Source: JAAXZI01 sp045863575
GTDB taxonomy: Bacteria; Planctomycetota; Phycisphaerae; UBA1845; PWPN01
NCBI GenBank assembly: GCA_045863575.1
Contig: BTUC01000001.1
Coordinates: forward strand, 1 to 64,000
Length of the DNA stretch: 64,000 nt
Reading direction: 5' to 3'
Positions within the stretch are counted from its first letter, which is position 1, and every line of letters begins with the position of its first letter. Under the pieces are notes generated by a model, which worked only from the letters and a program-made list of their open reading frames with translations, was not told the DNA's origin and searched no databases. This document shows positions 54,039 to 62,963 of the stretch, piece after piece. The position numbers and the translations under genes were made by a program.

Positions 54039-54067
54039 TTGACGCCTAGACTATCCAGTTGTACTCT
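54039..54067 (+). promoter_or_regulatory. Promoter of the Big2/PKD protein gene
   Basis: TTGACG (54039-54044), 17-bp spacer, TACTCT (54062-54067). The leader (about 135 nt) contains a GGGG-ACCGCT-CCCC hairpin. Confidence 0.65.
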
Positions 54068-54208
54068 ATCCGGACAATAAAATCACGTGGGGGGACCGCT
54101 CCCCAACCACCTATCGAAGTCCAGAATCACGCTGAGGAGAATTGCTGTGCGCGGCTCATGGCGACGCAACCATGGGAGCGAACACGACATGCATCTGTGG
54201 AGATACAC

Positions 54209-57200
54209 ATGCGCTCATTCCTGTCTCGTCGGTTGGTATGGTCGATCCTCTTTGCTCTCAGCCTCAGTCTCTTGCCGGCCGGCTTATGTATTCCCGTCAA
54301 CCCCGAAGACAGCCGGGAAACCGATGAGGGAACGGGCAATGACACCGCAGTGACAGTACCTGTGGTACTCAGCAGCCTCGCCGTACGGCCTGAATCCGCC
54401 ACCTTGACCCAGGCAGGCGCAACGCTTCAACTCGCAGTGGCCGGCACGTATTCTGACGGGAACGTTCGAGATCTGACACCGGCAAACGAAGGAACTCTCT
54501 ACGCAACGTCGAATTCGGCGGTGGCTACCACGTCGACTGATGGCATGGTTACAGCCATAGCCTCGGGCGAAGCTCTCATCATGGCCAGTAATGCGGACAC
54601 CTCCGCGACGTGCACCATCACCGTAAGCATCCCCCCACCTCCACCAGAAGTCACGTTGCAGTCTCTTTCCGCCAACACGGAAACGTGTACCTTCCGGAGA
54701 CTTGGCGAGACGCTTCAACTCGTGATCACGGGGCATTACTCCGATGAGAGCCAGACGGACTTGACGGCCAAGGCTATGGGGACCACTTATCTGGCTACGG
54801 ACGATTCCGTAGTGATCGTCTCGGACAATGGATTGATCAGATCAACGGGATACGGAGAGGCCATCCTCACCGTCGTGAACAACAGTGTGGCTCTGGAGAT
54901 TCCTGTTACGGTCCAGGCACCGGCCGGAGCAGGCGGTGGTGGCGGGGGAGTGGCGCCCGCCAAACTCAACGTCGACCCGCTGAAAATCACTCTGACGGGC
55001 TCCCTACCACAAGCGCAAATAGCCATCAACAATGCAGGAGGTGGCACGCTCAACTGGACGGCTGCAGCGGGCGATCCGCGCATTCTCCTCGGGACTACCG
55101 AAGGCTCTGCGCCGGCAACCCTGCTGGTTTCGGCGGCACACTTTGATGCCGATTTCGATTCTCTGATAAGCGTGAACAACTCAGTGGATGGCGCTGACCA
55201 CGTTGACGTGATCGTGCACGTGCGGGCCACTGGCAAGCTGGCCATCCAATCACGTCAGTTGTGCGTCCAACTGAACCTCTTGACCGACCTGGGCTTTCAA
55301 GCGGACGAGCTGCGCGTTCAAAGCCTGCTCAGCAGTCAGGACACGCTGGCCGCACAAGCACAAGGCGAAGCGGGCTTTGAGGTGATCACCTGCCTCGAGA
55401 TTGCGGATGCCAGTCAGGGGCAGCTGCTCACGATCAGCCGCACGACCGACGATCTCCTGATCGTTCCGGCTTACTGTACGCCAGCTCAGGTTGATGCGGG
55501 CACCATGACGTTGGATGTCAGTGCGATCGCCAATGCCATGATCCTGACGAATCCTTACCTGATGATTCTGCCCGCTTCAGAAAGAGACATGCTGATCGCG
55601 AAAGCGCCGGGCACCGCATCCTACGCGCAACTGCTTGCCGGCATTACGGAGGCATTGGCGGCAGAGCCCACCCATTTCACCGAATTCGCCGTCTTCCCTG
55701 AAATCTGGACGCTGGCGATGCAGATCGGCGCCGAGCTCCTGCAATCCGAGGCCGATCAGATTGCTCACGCGCTCGGAATCAGGAAGATGGAAGAGAATAA
55801 CGTCATCGGTTCAGCAGGCTCATTCCACCTGGCAGACGAGCCAGGATCCGACATTCTGCTCGTGAACCCCACGATGGTCTTCTACGGGGTACAGACGGAT
55901 GACGACCGTACCGAGCTGGTTTCAGGCAAAGAGTCTTTGGTCAGCGTCGGACTGCAATGGCCGCCTGTTTTTCTGACCCCGGCCGTGCAGGAACCGTTCG
56001 CTCTGGGCGAGGGGATCTTCACCATTGTCGCTTACAAGGGCTTTAACAGCGGTGAGCCCGGATGGTTGAACATTCAGCACGCCGCGGGTCAGGCGACCTA
56101 TGCGAATCTGATCAAGATTGCGGCGATCCTTTTGGACGTGGCAGCCTGGTGCCCGCTCGACAATGGAGACATCGAGCATATCGTCGAGGCGATCGCAGAC
56201 CCGGGAATCATCGGCATCGAGACGCTGGCTGAGGCGGGTAATGATTGGATGGAGTTCGCCAAGAAGGGGATCGAAGTGGTCCACGAAAACTGGGACGAGA
56301 TCTCGCTCTGGATTTGGCAGGAATGGCCCGGCGACCAGACGGTCACCTATCTGCGGAAAGTCGGCAAGCTGATGAACGCTGCGTCGGCGGCACTGAAAGT
56401 TCTGCAGGTCGTCGATGCGGCGAACACGAAGATCCCGTTCTTTATCGACCTGGTGTTCGCGCGGGGCAAGCTGGTCTACCAGGTACGCCAGGAGAATGGT
56501 GTGCTGAGCGCTTACCAGAGACCGTTAGCCCCTCCAACGGCAGAGGTTTTAGTGGCCGGACAACCGGTAGGGCTTCCTGCGGAGGTCTACGTGGGAGACG
56601 TAATCACACTCCAGGCAACCTGCTACGACGAGCACACCGATACGGCCGATCTGGAGGTGCGCTGGGACTTACAGGGGGATGGGGTCTTCGACACCAACTG
56701 GTCCACCAGCCATACCGCCGTACACACCTTCACCCAAGTGGGCAACTACGTCGTCCAGCTTGAGGTGCGCGATACGGACGGCGAGGTGGGTTTCACCGTG
56801 CATCACCTTCATGTCGAAGCAAGCAACGGCCAGGGCACGGCCAACCATGTCATTGCCTTCCGCGATAACCTGCCGTGGGACTCGAATGCGTTCGAGGATA
56901 TGATGGACGAGCTAGGGTACTTTCCCGGCGAAGGCAGCTACGAGTACGAGATCCTCCCTTCTTCGAGTTTCAGCAGCGTCGTACTGCGACCGGGACAGGA
57001 CTTCGTCATTATCACCAATGACCAAAACCAGTTGTTCTACAACAATCTGGCGGTCAGTTTCGATCGCCTCGTGCGCTTCATCGAGAATGGCGGGACACTG
57101 CTGTGGGGCGCGTGTGACAAAGGCTGGGCGAACGGATCGATGACGCAGGCCGGCATCGGGCTGCCCGGTGGCGTTTCTACGAGCCTGCTCTACGACCCTA

Positions 57201-57568
57201 CAAACTACGTCACGCTGACGGCCCCGCTGACGGACGGTCTGCCGCCGACGCTCACGGGCAACTATGCCAGCCATGAGGCCTTCATTAATCTCGCTCCGGG
57301 AACGACCACCTATACCGAAGACACACGTGGTCTGCCTACACTCATCGAATACAAGGTGGGCAGCGGAACGATCCTGGCCACTGGACAGCCTCTGGAATGG
57401 GGATACGACCGGCTCGGCAGCTACACCATCGGCCTGCTCTACCCACGGCTGATTCGCTACGTCTTCGGTGAGAACGTTCAAGCGGAAAGCCTGGAGTCAA
57501 ACCCGCCGAAGATGTCCCGCGTGCCGGCGGCAGATGTCCATGTACCCTCGTCCGCCGATCGAAAGTGA
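54209..57568 (+). CDS. Secreted Ig-like (Big2) and PKD domain protein
   Basis: Exported protein of 1119 residues. The ATG at 54209 has GGAG upstream and a signal peptide (LVWSILFALSLSLLPAGLC); the Cys after it is not in a canonical lipobox. Two Big2-type Ig-like domains (about 45-140 and 150-245, YSDGNVRDLTPANEGTLYATSNSAVATTS), then a Gly-rich linker (GAGGGGGG), a BACON-like domain, a large region of no clear family (about 345-780), a PKD-like domain (VRWDLQGDGVFDTNW..HTFTQVGNYVVQLEVRDTDG, about 815-870), and a C-terminal domain resembling class I glutamine-amidotransferase-like folds (DFVIITNDQNQLFYN, RFIENGGTLLWGACDKGW). No dockerin-like end. Base composition looks somewhat less GC-rich than the neighbours. 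Confidence 0.7.
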   Translation: MRSFLSRRLVWSILFALSLSLLPAGLCIPVNPEDSRETDEGTGNDTAVTVPVVLSSLAVRPESATLTQAGATLQLAVAGTYSDGNVRDLTPANEGTLYATSNSAVATTSTDGMVTAIASGEALIMASNADTSATCTITVSIPPPPPEVTLQSLSANTETCTFRRLGETLQLVITGHYSDESQTDLTAKAMGTTYLATDDSVVIVSDNGLIRSTGYGEAILTVVNNSVALEIPVTVQAPAGAGGGGGGVAPAKLNVDPLKITLTGSLPQAQIAINNAGGGTLNWTAAAGDPRILLGTTEGSAPATLLVSAAHFDADFDSLISVNNSVDGADHVDVIVHVRATGKLAIQSRQLCVQLNLLTDLGFQADELRVQSLLSSQDTLAAQAQGEAGFEVITCLEIADASQGQLLTISRTTDDLLIVPAYCTPAQVDAGTMTLDVSAIANAMILTNPYLMILPASERDMLIAKAPGTASYAQLLAGITEALAAEPTHFTEFAVFPEIWTLAMQIGAELLQSEADQIAHALGIRKMEENNVIGSAGSFHLADEPGSDILLVNPTMVFYGVQTDDDRTELVSGKESLVSVGLQWPPVFLTPAVQEPFALGEGIFTIVAYKGFNSGEPGWLNIQHAAGQATYANLIKIAAILLDVAAWCPLDNGDIEHIVEAIADPGIIGIETLAEAGNDWMEFAKKGIEVVHENWDEISLWIWQEWPGDQTVTYLRKVGKLMNAASAALKVLQVVDAANTKIPFFIDLVFARGKLVYQVRQENGVLSAYQRPLAPPTAEVLVAGQPVGLPAEVYVGDVITLQATCYDEHTDTADLEVRWDLQGDGVFDTNWSTSHTAVHTFTQVGNYVVQLEVRDTDGEVGFTVHHLHVEASNGQGTANHVIAFRDNLPWDSNAFEDMMDELGYFPGEGSYEYEILPSSSFSSVVLRPGQDFVIITNDQNQLFYNNLAVSFDRLVRFIENGGTLLWGACDKGWANGSMTQAGIGLPGGVSTSLLYDPTNYVTLTAPLTDGLPPTLTGNYASHEAFINLAPGTTTYTEDTRGLPTLIEYKVGSGTILATGQPLEWGYDRLGSYTIGLLYPRLIRYVFGENVQAESLESNPPKMSRVPAADVHVPSSADRK

Positions 57569-57652
57569 GCGGCGGCCCCCGACTGTACTGCCTGGAAGCT
57601 GCAGTCTGCTCCTTGTGAGATCACCTTCGCAAAAGCGCGCTGCGCGAATCGT

Positions 57653-57680
57653 ATGGCCTGCCTTTCAAGAGGCGGGCCAT
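57653..57680. repeat. Hairpin upstream of the 735-residue secreted protein
   Basis: ATGGCCTGCC and GGCGGGCCAT pair (one G-T) around a short loop, about 120 bp before the start codon. It may be a leader hairpin or an operator. Confidence 0.35.
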
Positions 57681-57802
57681 GCTTGCGCCTGGGCCTTTGC
57701 ATGCTTGGATGTGCGCCTGCGGCGTCCCGAGTGGCATCGGCTTTCGTGAATGAACCGCTTCGGCTACCCTTCGCCAGTCGTGATCAATTGGAGGTACCTG
57801 TT

Positions 57803-60010
57803 ATGCGCGTAGTCGCAACGGTCGTGATCGGGAGCTTGTGCATCGCGGGTCTTTCGAACGCCTCGGCCCAGCAGAGTGAGGCACGGCCAGGGCTGTCTCA
57901 AACGAAGCGCGAGGTGATGAAACAGGGTAGGAGATCGGCATTTCTCGACGCCAAGACCTGCTTTCAGACCAACGTGGCCTATGACCCGCGGCTGGCCATT
58001 GCCGTCGACGCCGTCATCTTGCACCGGCACGGGGAGGAGCCCAAGCGCCTTGCCCGGATGATCGGATCCTGGAAACAGAAGGGCTTTGTCGTCGGGCGGA
58101 TGTTTTTCGCCGATTCGGACGCGACGAACAGCTACTGGACCGGCAAGTGGGACGGCACCCCCCATCCGGAGGACGTGGAGCTCAATGCCAACGGCGAAAA
58201 GGTGCTCTGCTCGGGCGTCCGGCCGTACATGGTGCCGACGGATGGGTGGATCCGCCACCTGGAGGAGATGACACTCCAGTCCATCGAGGCCGGAGCAGAC
58301 GCTATTCTGCCGGAGGAGCCTCTGGCCCATGCTCACACCGGTTATGAGAAGAGCTTCCAGGAGCTGTGGGTGAAGCGGTACGGATTCCCCTGGGAGGCGG
58401 AGAAGGACTCGCCGCGAGCGCGCTTCCTCACCGCCCAGCTCAAGAACGAGCTCTACATCGAACTGGAGAAGCGGCTGGCGGCCGTCACCCACCGGCGATC
58501 TCAGGAGTTGGGCCGCGACATCGGCTTCGTGCTGCCCATCCACAGCCTGTACAGCAACGTGGCCGCCCAATTGGTGGCCCCACTGGGGACGTCGCTGGCG
58601 ATCCCGCACGTCGATGGCTACATCGGCCAGGTCTGGACCGGGCCGGTGAACTGGGCGCTGGTGCATTACGACTCGCCGGACAAGTCCTTCTTCACGTCGG
58701 CCTACGCGCTCTATGACTACTTCGTCTCTCTGACCGCCGACAGCGGCCGCAAGCTGTGGCTCCTCGGCGACCCGGTCGAGGACGACCCCAACCACACCTG
58801 GGCCGAGTTCGAGCAGTGGTACCGGCACTGCATCGTGGCCAAGCTGCTCTTTCCGGAGGTCGATTCATTTGAGGTCATGCCCTGGCCGGACCGGATCTTT
58901 CTGCCGGGGTATCAGACCGGAGGCAAAACGCCCGCTCCGGAGGACTACCGCATCGCCCTGCTCTCGGCCATTCAGGTGATGCAGGAGGTTCCAGCGGGTG
59001 GGGAGTGGCGCGGCGGATCGGGCGAGGCGGCCGAACCGGCCGTGAGCGAAGGCGTGGGCGTGGCCCTGGCCGACTCGGTGCTCTGGGAGAAAGAAGCCTT
59101 CCCGCCGCTGCAGGGCACGTATGGACTGCTGCTGCCCCTGATCCATGCCGGCGTGCCGGCAGCGGCGTGCGTGCTGGAGCGGACCAATGACGCGGCCTAT
59201 ATGAATCGCTTCAAAGTCGTCGTGCTTTCGTACGAGGCATTCAAGCCGGCCAATGAGAAGATCCATGCCGGGCTGGCGGCATGGGTGCGTCGCGGGGGGT
59301 CACTGATCGTGCTGGGAGCGACCGAAGGATTGCAGGGGCCCTTCTGGTGGAACGAGGCAGGGTTCGACTCGCCGCTGGATCACCTGCTGAAGCTGCTACG
59401 TGTGCCTGCTAGCGCGAAAGAGGGCCAGACGCAAGTCGGAAAAGGATGGGTACTGCGCAGCGTCGCATCACCACGGGAGTTCGGCGATCCAGGGAAGGCG
59501 AAGAACGTGTATCTGCCGCTTGTTGAAGAGGCCATGCGGAAGGCGGGCGCAGCCGATGGCTTGCGGATGCCAGGACAACTCAGCATGCGCCGCGGGCCGT
59601 TTGTGATTGCGCATGCGACGCGTGAACCACTGACGCTGCGGGGAACCTTCGTGGATGTACTCGACGCGGAGCTGCCGATCCGGAACGAGGTCACTGTCAA
59701 GCCGGGCGAAAGTGGCCTGTATCGTGACGTGGCCGGTCAGCTTGCCGTGCGCAAGCCGTGCCTTCTCCATGCAACGCATCGGGTAATGGATGAGCGGTTC
59801 AGTGGACGCGTGCTGCGGTTCGTCATCCGCGGGCCGGCCGAGACGCCGGCGGTTGCGCGGGTCTTCTGCGGAACCCGACTGCCGGCGAACATTTCCGTGA
59901 AGGATACCCAGGGGGCAAAATTGAAGGTGGAATCACTGCCCGAAGATAATACGGTGCGCGTGAAGTTTCCGAATGTGCCGGAGGGAGCGGTGGTGGAGAT
60001 GCGGTGGTAG
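57803..60010 (+). CDS. Secreted glycoside-hydrolase-like protein
   Basis: Exported protein of 735 residues. GGAGG (57790-57794) precedes the ATG; signal peptide VVATVVIGSLCIAGLSNASAQ. The first 400 residues read like a TIM barrel (AYDPRLAIAVDAVILHRHGE, GWIRHLEEMTLQSIEAGADAILPEEP, WEQWYRHCIVAKLLFPEVDSFEVMPWPDR) with acidic residues near strand ends that could be catalytic. Around 440-560 there is a segment like beta-galactosidase trimerisation domains (VVLSYEAFKPANEKIHAGLAAWVRRGGSLIVLG). The remainder is beta-rich. A glycosidase role is inferred from pattern only; I do not recognise the family. The gene ends 40 bp before low-quality sequence and an assembly gap. Confidence 0.6.
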   Translation: MRVVATVVIGSLCIAGLSNASAQQSEARPGLSQTKREVMKQGRRSAFLDAKTCFQTNVAYDPRLAIAVDAVILHRHGEEPKRLARMIGSWKQKGFVVGRMFFADSDATNSYWTGKWDGTPHPEDVELNANGEKVLCSGVRPYMVPTDGWIRHLEEMTLQSIEAGADAILPEEPLAHAHTGYEKSFQELWVKRYGFPWEAEKDSPRARFLTAQLKNELYIELEKRLAAVTHRRSQELGRDIGFVLPIHSLYSNVAAQLVAPLGTSLAIPHVDGYIGQVWTGPVNWALVHYDSPDKSFFTSAYALYDYFVSLTADSGRKLWLLGDPVEDDPNHTWAEFEQWYRHCIVAKLLFPEVDSFEVMPWPDRIFLPGYQTGGKTPAPEDYRIALLSAIQVMQEVPAGGEWRGGSGEAAEPAVSEGVGVALADSVLWEKEAFPPLQGTYGLLLPLIHAGVPAAACVLERTNDAAYMNRFKVVVLSYEAFKPANEKIHAGLAAWVRRGGSLIVLGATEGLQGPFWWNEAGFDSPLDHLLKLLRVPASAKEGQTQVGKGWVLRSVASPREFGDPGKAKNVYLPLVEEAMRKAGAADGLRMPGQLSMRRGPFVIAHATREPLTLRGTFVDVLDAELPIRNEVTVKPGESGLYRDVAGQLAVRKPCLLHATHRVMDERFSGRVLRFVIRGPAETPAVARVFCGTRLPANISVKDTQGAKLKVESLPEDNTVRVKFPNVPEGAVVEMRW

Positions 60011-60136
60011 GGTCTCGGAAGGAGACGCTGTGGCGATCGAGGGCCCCCCCCCCCCCCCCCAGGGAAAAGGGGGGGGGTCCGAAACCCCGGTCGGGGGGGG
60101 CAAAACGGGGGGGGGGAGGGGCGNNNNNNNNNNTCG

Positions 60137-60170
60137 ATACCCCCCCCTGCCCCCCCTTTGAAAGGGGGGG
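60137..60170 (+). repeat. C/G-run hairpin element, copy 2
   Basis: ATACCCCCCCCTGCCCCCC then TTTGAAA and a G run; same arrangement as the minus strand at 6346-6380. Confidence 0.75.
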
Positions 60171-60218
60171 AGGAAGCGAACACGGTTCGGGGAGGACGAA
60201 TCGTGGCGTTGAACGCGT

Positions 60219-60261
60219 CCAAGCCCCCACCCTGGCCCTCCCCCGGAGTACCGGGGGAGGG
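60219..60261 (+). repeat. 43-bp palindromic element, copy 3
   Basis: Nearly identical to the copy inside rsgA (5089-5131). Confidence 0.9.
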
Positions 60262-60273
60262 GAAACTCGTTGC

Positions 60274-60345
60274 GTGCCGCAGGCGTAGCTCCTTGGGTGC
60301 CGCAGGCGTACGCTCCCTTGGGTGCCTCAGGCGTAGCTGTGCAGG
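60274..60345 (+). repeat. 23-25-bp tandem repeat overlapping the ccsA 3' end
   Basis: Three units beginning GTGCCGCAGGCGTA (or GTGCCTCAGGCGTA): 60274-60296, 60297-60321 and 60322-60345. The last unit contains the ccsA stop codon and final codons, so the array seems to have grown from the gene end. Confidence 0.8.
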
Positions 60346-62594
60346 CCGGTGATGAAGAAGTTGACCACGATCCAATTGAAGAGCATCACCGATGTGCCGA
60401 TGACCGCCAGGACGGCCGTCCAGAGTTCCTTGTCCACCACTTTCAGCCGGACGTGAACGAGGATCAGGAAGATGATCCAGGTATTCAGGGCGAAAACCTC
60501 TTTAGGATCCCAGCCCCACGGACGGCCCCAGGAGTGATCGGCCCACACCGCCCCCATGATGATGCCGGTCCAGAGGGTGATAAACGACAGCTCCAGCAGG
60601 AGCATGGTGGCCCCGTCGAACACTCGCGCCAGGCCTTCCCGGTTGTGGCGGCCCGCGTAAGGGATTGTCCTGGTGCCGCCGCCGTTGGGCGCCGAGGCCG
60701 GGAGCGCAGCAACTCGAGATCCGCCGCCTCCCGCCGCGCCGCCGTCGCCCGCCGAGCCTGCGCCACCCCCGCCGAGAGCACCAGCACCACTCCCGCTGAC
60801 CATGCCGGCTACACCCAGGGGGAGGCCCTCCCAGGCCGCATACGCCCGCTCCGCTGAGCTGCGCCAGACCAATCGGGTGATCCACGCGGCGATGTACATC
60901 CCCCAGACGACCAGGAACGGCGACCATGCGGCCATGATCATGTGAATGCTGATGCCCTCCAGCAGCGCCGGCAGCGGCACCACCGCCGTCGGAACGATCA
61001 TCGACAACCACAGGCCCGGAGCCTCTTCCGGCCCGGTCAGCAGCATGCGCCCCACCAGATACAGTGCCGCCACCACGAAGGCCATGGCGATGAGCATGTA
61101 GCTGGCGATGATCATGTTCGTGTGCACGTAAAGCCACAGGTCGTTCAGCACAGGCATGCGGTTGGAGATGTCGCTGTCCAGGGAGTTCTTCATGAACTGA
61201 CCGCACATCAAGGCGACCATCGAGCCGGCCGACGCACCGAAGTACGCCAGCCCGCGGGCCGACTTCATCCGGCCGGCCACGGACAGCGAAATCAGCGCCA
61301 TGCAGCCGATCGAACCGATGATCATGGCGGCGATGGCCACCGCACCCCAGTCCTGCCAGTTGTCATACGGAATGCGCCGGAAGGTGAGGTTCAGGAACCA
61401 GACCGCAAAGCCGCCGATCGTGGCCCAGGTCGCGGCCGTCCAAACCCATTTTCGGGATTGGAAGCGTGGCCCGAGTTCCAGGAAGATGGCCATGGCTCCG
61501 CCGAACCAGGCGGCGGCCGTCACTGCTTCGAACATATTGGAGTTGGGAATGCGTCCCGCCAGATACCAGCGGATGCCGCAGGCGGTGGTGTGGAAGAGAA
61601 AGGCCACGCCGAAGATAGCCGTGCCGGCCGTGATCGCTCGCGGCCAGCGGTAAACCACCCCCATCAGCAGCAGCACGACGGCCACCAGGTAGATCATCCA
61701 CGACCACATCATCTTGTTGTACTTGTAGTACCACACCTCTAGAGAGAGCTTCTCAGGCGGCGGGTAAATCTGAGGAGCCACTGCGGCGAGCTCCTGCGAG
61801 AGGCCGCTCAACGCGGCGTTCACCGCGGCCGCGTCCTTCGCCCTCCAGGCCGTCTCGAGTGCGGACCAGTGGCTGGTGAGCTTCTGCTGCTGCTCGGGAT
61901 TCATGCCGGCCAGCGGACGCGGGGCCATCATGCCGGCATGGACGCTGTCCTGTGGCGCGGCGTTGCCCAGATCCTCGATGGAGAACCAGCGGTCGTTCTG
62001 CGACCGGGCTTGCGGCGGCGGGATCATCCGCATGAGCCGCTTCAGTGTGCGCGGATCGGCCAGGGCCCGGGCGTTGTCCAGGGCCTCGACGTCCTTGGAG
62101 GTGGTCATGACGTCGCGGCTCATCTGGTCGAGCTTGGCCTTGACCTCGGGCAGATTCAGGAACGAAAGCGAGACACGGCCGTCCTTGAGGATCGCATTGA
62201 GCGTGGCCTTGTCCACCTTGCCGAAGGCCGCGCGGGTGAGGGCTTCCCGGACCGGCTTTTTCTTGACGTAGATGAGGCGGACGTCGTGGTATCCGTGTGG
62301 ATTGAAGATCAGATCGAGATAGGTGAAGGCGGCGTCCTGTTCGACAGTGACGCCCTCCTTGGCCAGATCGCGCTGCAATTCCGACCCGCCGGTGATGTGG
62401 CGGATCATGCCCCGGGCGAGCGTGTCAAAGGTTTTGAAACGGCCGTCATGTTGAACGGCCGCCAGGCGGAAGCGCTCGAGGTCGACGGCGTTCATGAACG
62501 CCGCGTCGGCGCCGCGGGCAGGCGTGGCCGTAGCGACGGTCAGGAGAGGCACGACCAGGGTCAGGAAATTCGAAACATTCATACGCTGGTGCAT
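60327..62594 (-). CDS. ccsA: Cytochrome c biogenesis protein CcsA (System II)
   Basis: Membrane protein of 755 residues that, with ResB/CcsB, carries heme to apocytochromes c. The ATG at 62594 has GAGG 8 nt upstream and a signal-like segment. Residues 30-310 are an extracytoplasmic domain (FNPHGYHDVRLIYVKKKPVRE, HSALETAWRAKDAAAVNAAL region). From about 325 on there are some ten membrane segments; the heme-binding WWD-type motif appears as SWGRPWGWDPKEVFALNTWI. A Gly/Ala/Ser-rich linker of about 40 residues sits near residues 610-650. The resB-like gene lies upstream on the same strand, across a repeat-filled gap of 369 bp. It could serve the octaheme cytochrome at 27.2 kb. Confidence 0.92.
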   Translation of the reverse strand: MHQRMNVSNFLTLVVPLLTVATATPARGADAAFMNAVDLERFRLAAVQHDGRFKTFDTLARGMIRHITGGSELQRDLAKEGVTVEQDAAFTYLDLIFNPHGYHDVRLIYVKKKPVREALTRAAFGKVDKATLNAILKDGRVSLSFLNLPEVKAKLDQMSRDVMTTSKDVEALDNARALADPRTLKRLMRMIPPPQARSQNDRWFSIEDLGNAAPQDSVHAGMMAPRPLAGMNPEQQQKLTSHWSALETAWRAKDAAAVNAALSGLSQELAAVAPQIYPPPEKLSLEVWYYKYNKMMWSWMIYLVAVVLLLMGVVYRWPRAITAGTAIFGVAFLFHTTACGIRWYLAGRIPNSNMFEAVTAAAWFGGAMAIFLELGPRFQSRKWVWTAATWATIGGFAVWFLNLTFRRIPYDNWQDWGAVAIAAMIIGSIGCMALISLSVAGRMKSARGLAYFGASAGSMVALMCGQFMKNSLDSDISNRMPVLNDLWLYVHTNMIIASYMLIAMAFVVAALYLVGRMLLTGPEEAPGLWLSMIVPTAVVPLPALLEGISIHMIMAAWSPFLVVWGMYIAAWITRLVWRSSAERAYAAWEGLPLGVAGMVSGSGAGALGGGGAGSAGDGGAAGGGGSRVAALPASAPNGGGTRTIPYAGRHNREGLARVFDGATMLLLELSFITLWTGIIMGAVWADHSWGRPWGWDPKEVFALNTWIIFLILVHVRLKVVDKELWTAVLAVIGTSVMLFNWIVVNFFITGLHSYA

Positions 62595-62963
62595 AGCGAC
62601 CTCATTGTTGGGGGCGGGTTCTGTCGCCCCTCCGGGGCTCGGGGGAACCGGCCCGCACGCAGACCCGGGGCTCGCGCCCCGGGCTACCATCTATCGCCCC
62701 TCCGGAGCTCGTACCGGCGCACCGCCGGCGTCACCATGATTGACCGGCAGGATACCCGTCCCACCCTCCAAACTGGCAAGCTGCCAGATCACACTTTTGA
62801 CCGGCATGATGCCAGATCACACTCTTGACCGGCATGATGCCGGTCCCACACTTCCGCGACTGCCGGAGCACTTGGACTTCGACGGGCGCGGGTACTTACG
62901 ACGCACTGGTACTCAGACGCGCGCGGGTACTGACGACGCGCGGGTACTCAGACGCGCGAGTAC
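62595..62963. repeat. 369-bp repeat cluster between resB-like gene and ccsA
   Basis: No gene seen. It contains TCGCCCCTCCGGGGCTCG-type units (about 62629-62647 and 62694-62711), an inverted CCCGGGGCTCGCGCCCCGGG at about 62664-62684, a 28-bp direct repeat GATCACACTCTTGACCGGCA then TGATGCCG (about 62788-62846), and 17-19-bp units of GGTACTCAGACGCGCGCG (about 62888-62975), the last running into the 3' end of the resB-like gene. Confidence 0.8.

Larger units (their letters stand above)
60011..60326. other. Gene-free interval with homopolymer runs, Ns and repeats
   Basis: Long C and G runs at 60043-60120 are probably unreliable; ten Ns (60124-60133) mark a scaffold gap. After it come a C/G-run hairpin (60137-60170), the 43-bp element (60219-60261) and a tandem repeat running into the ccsA end. 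Confidence 0.85.
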
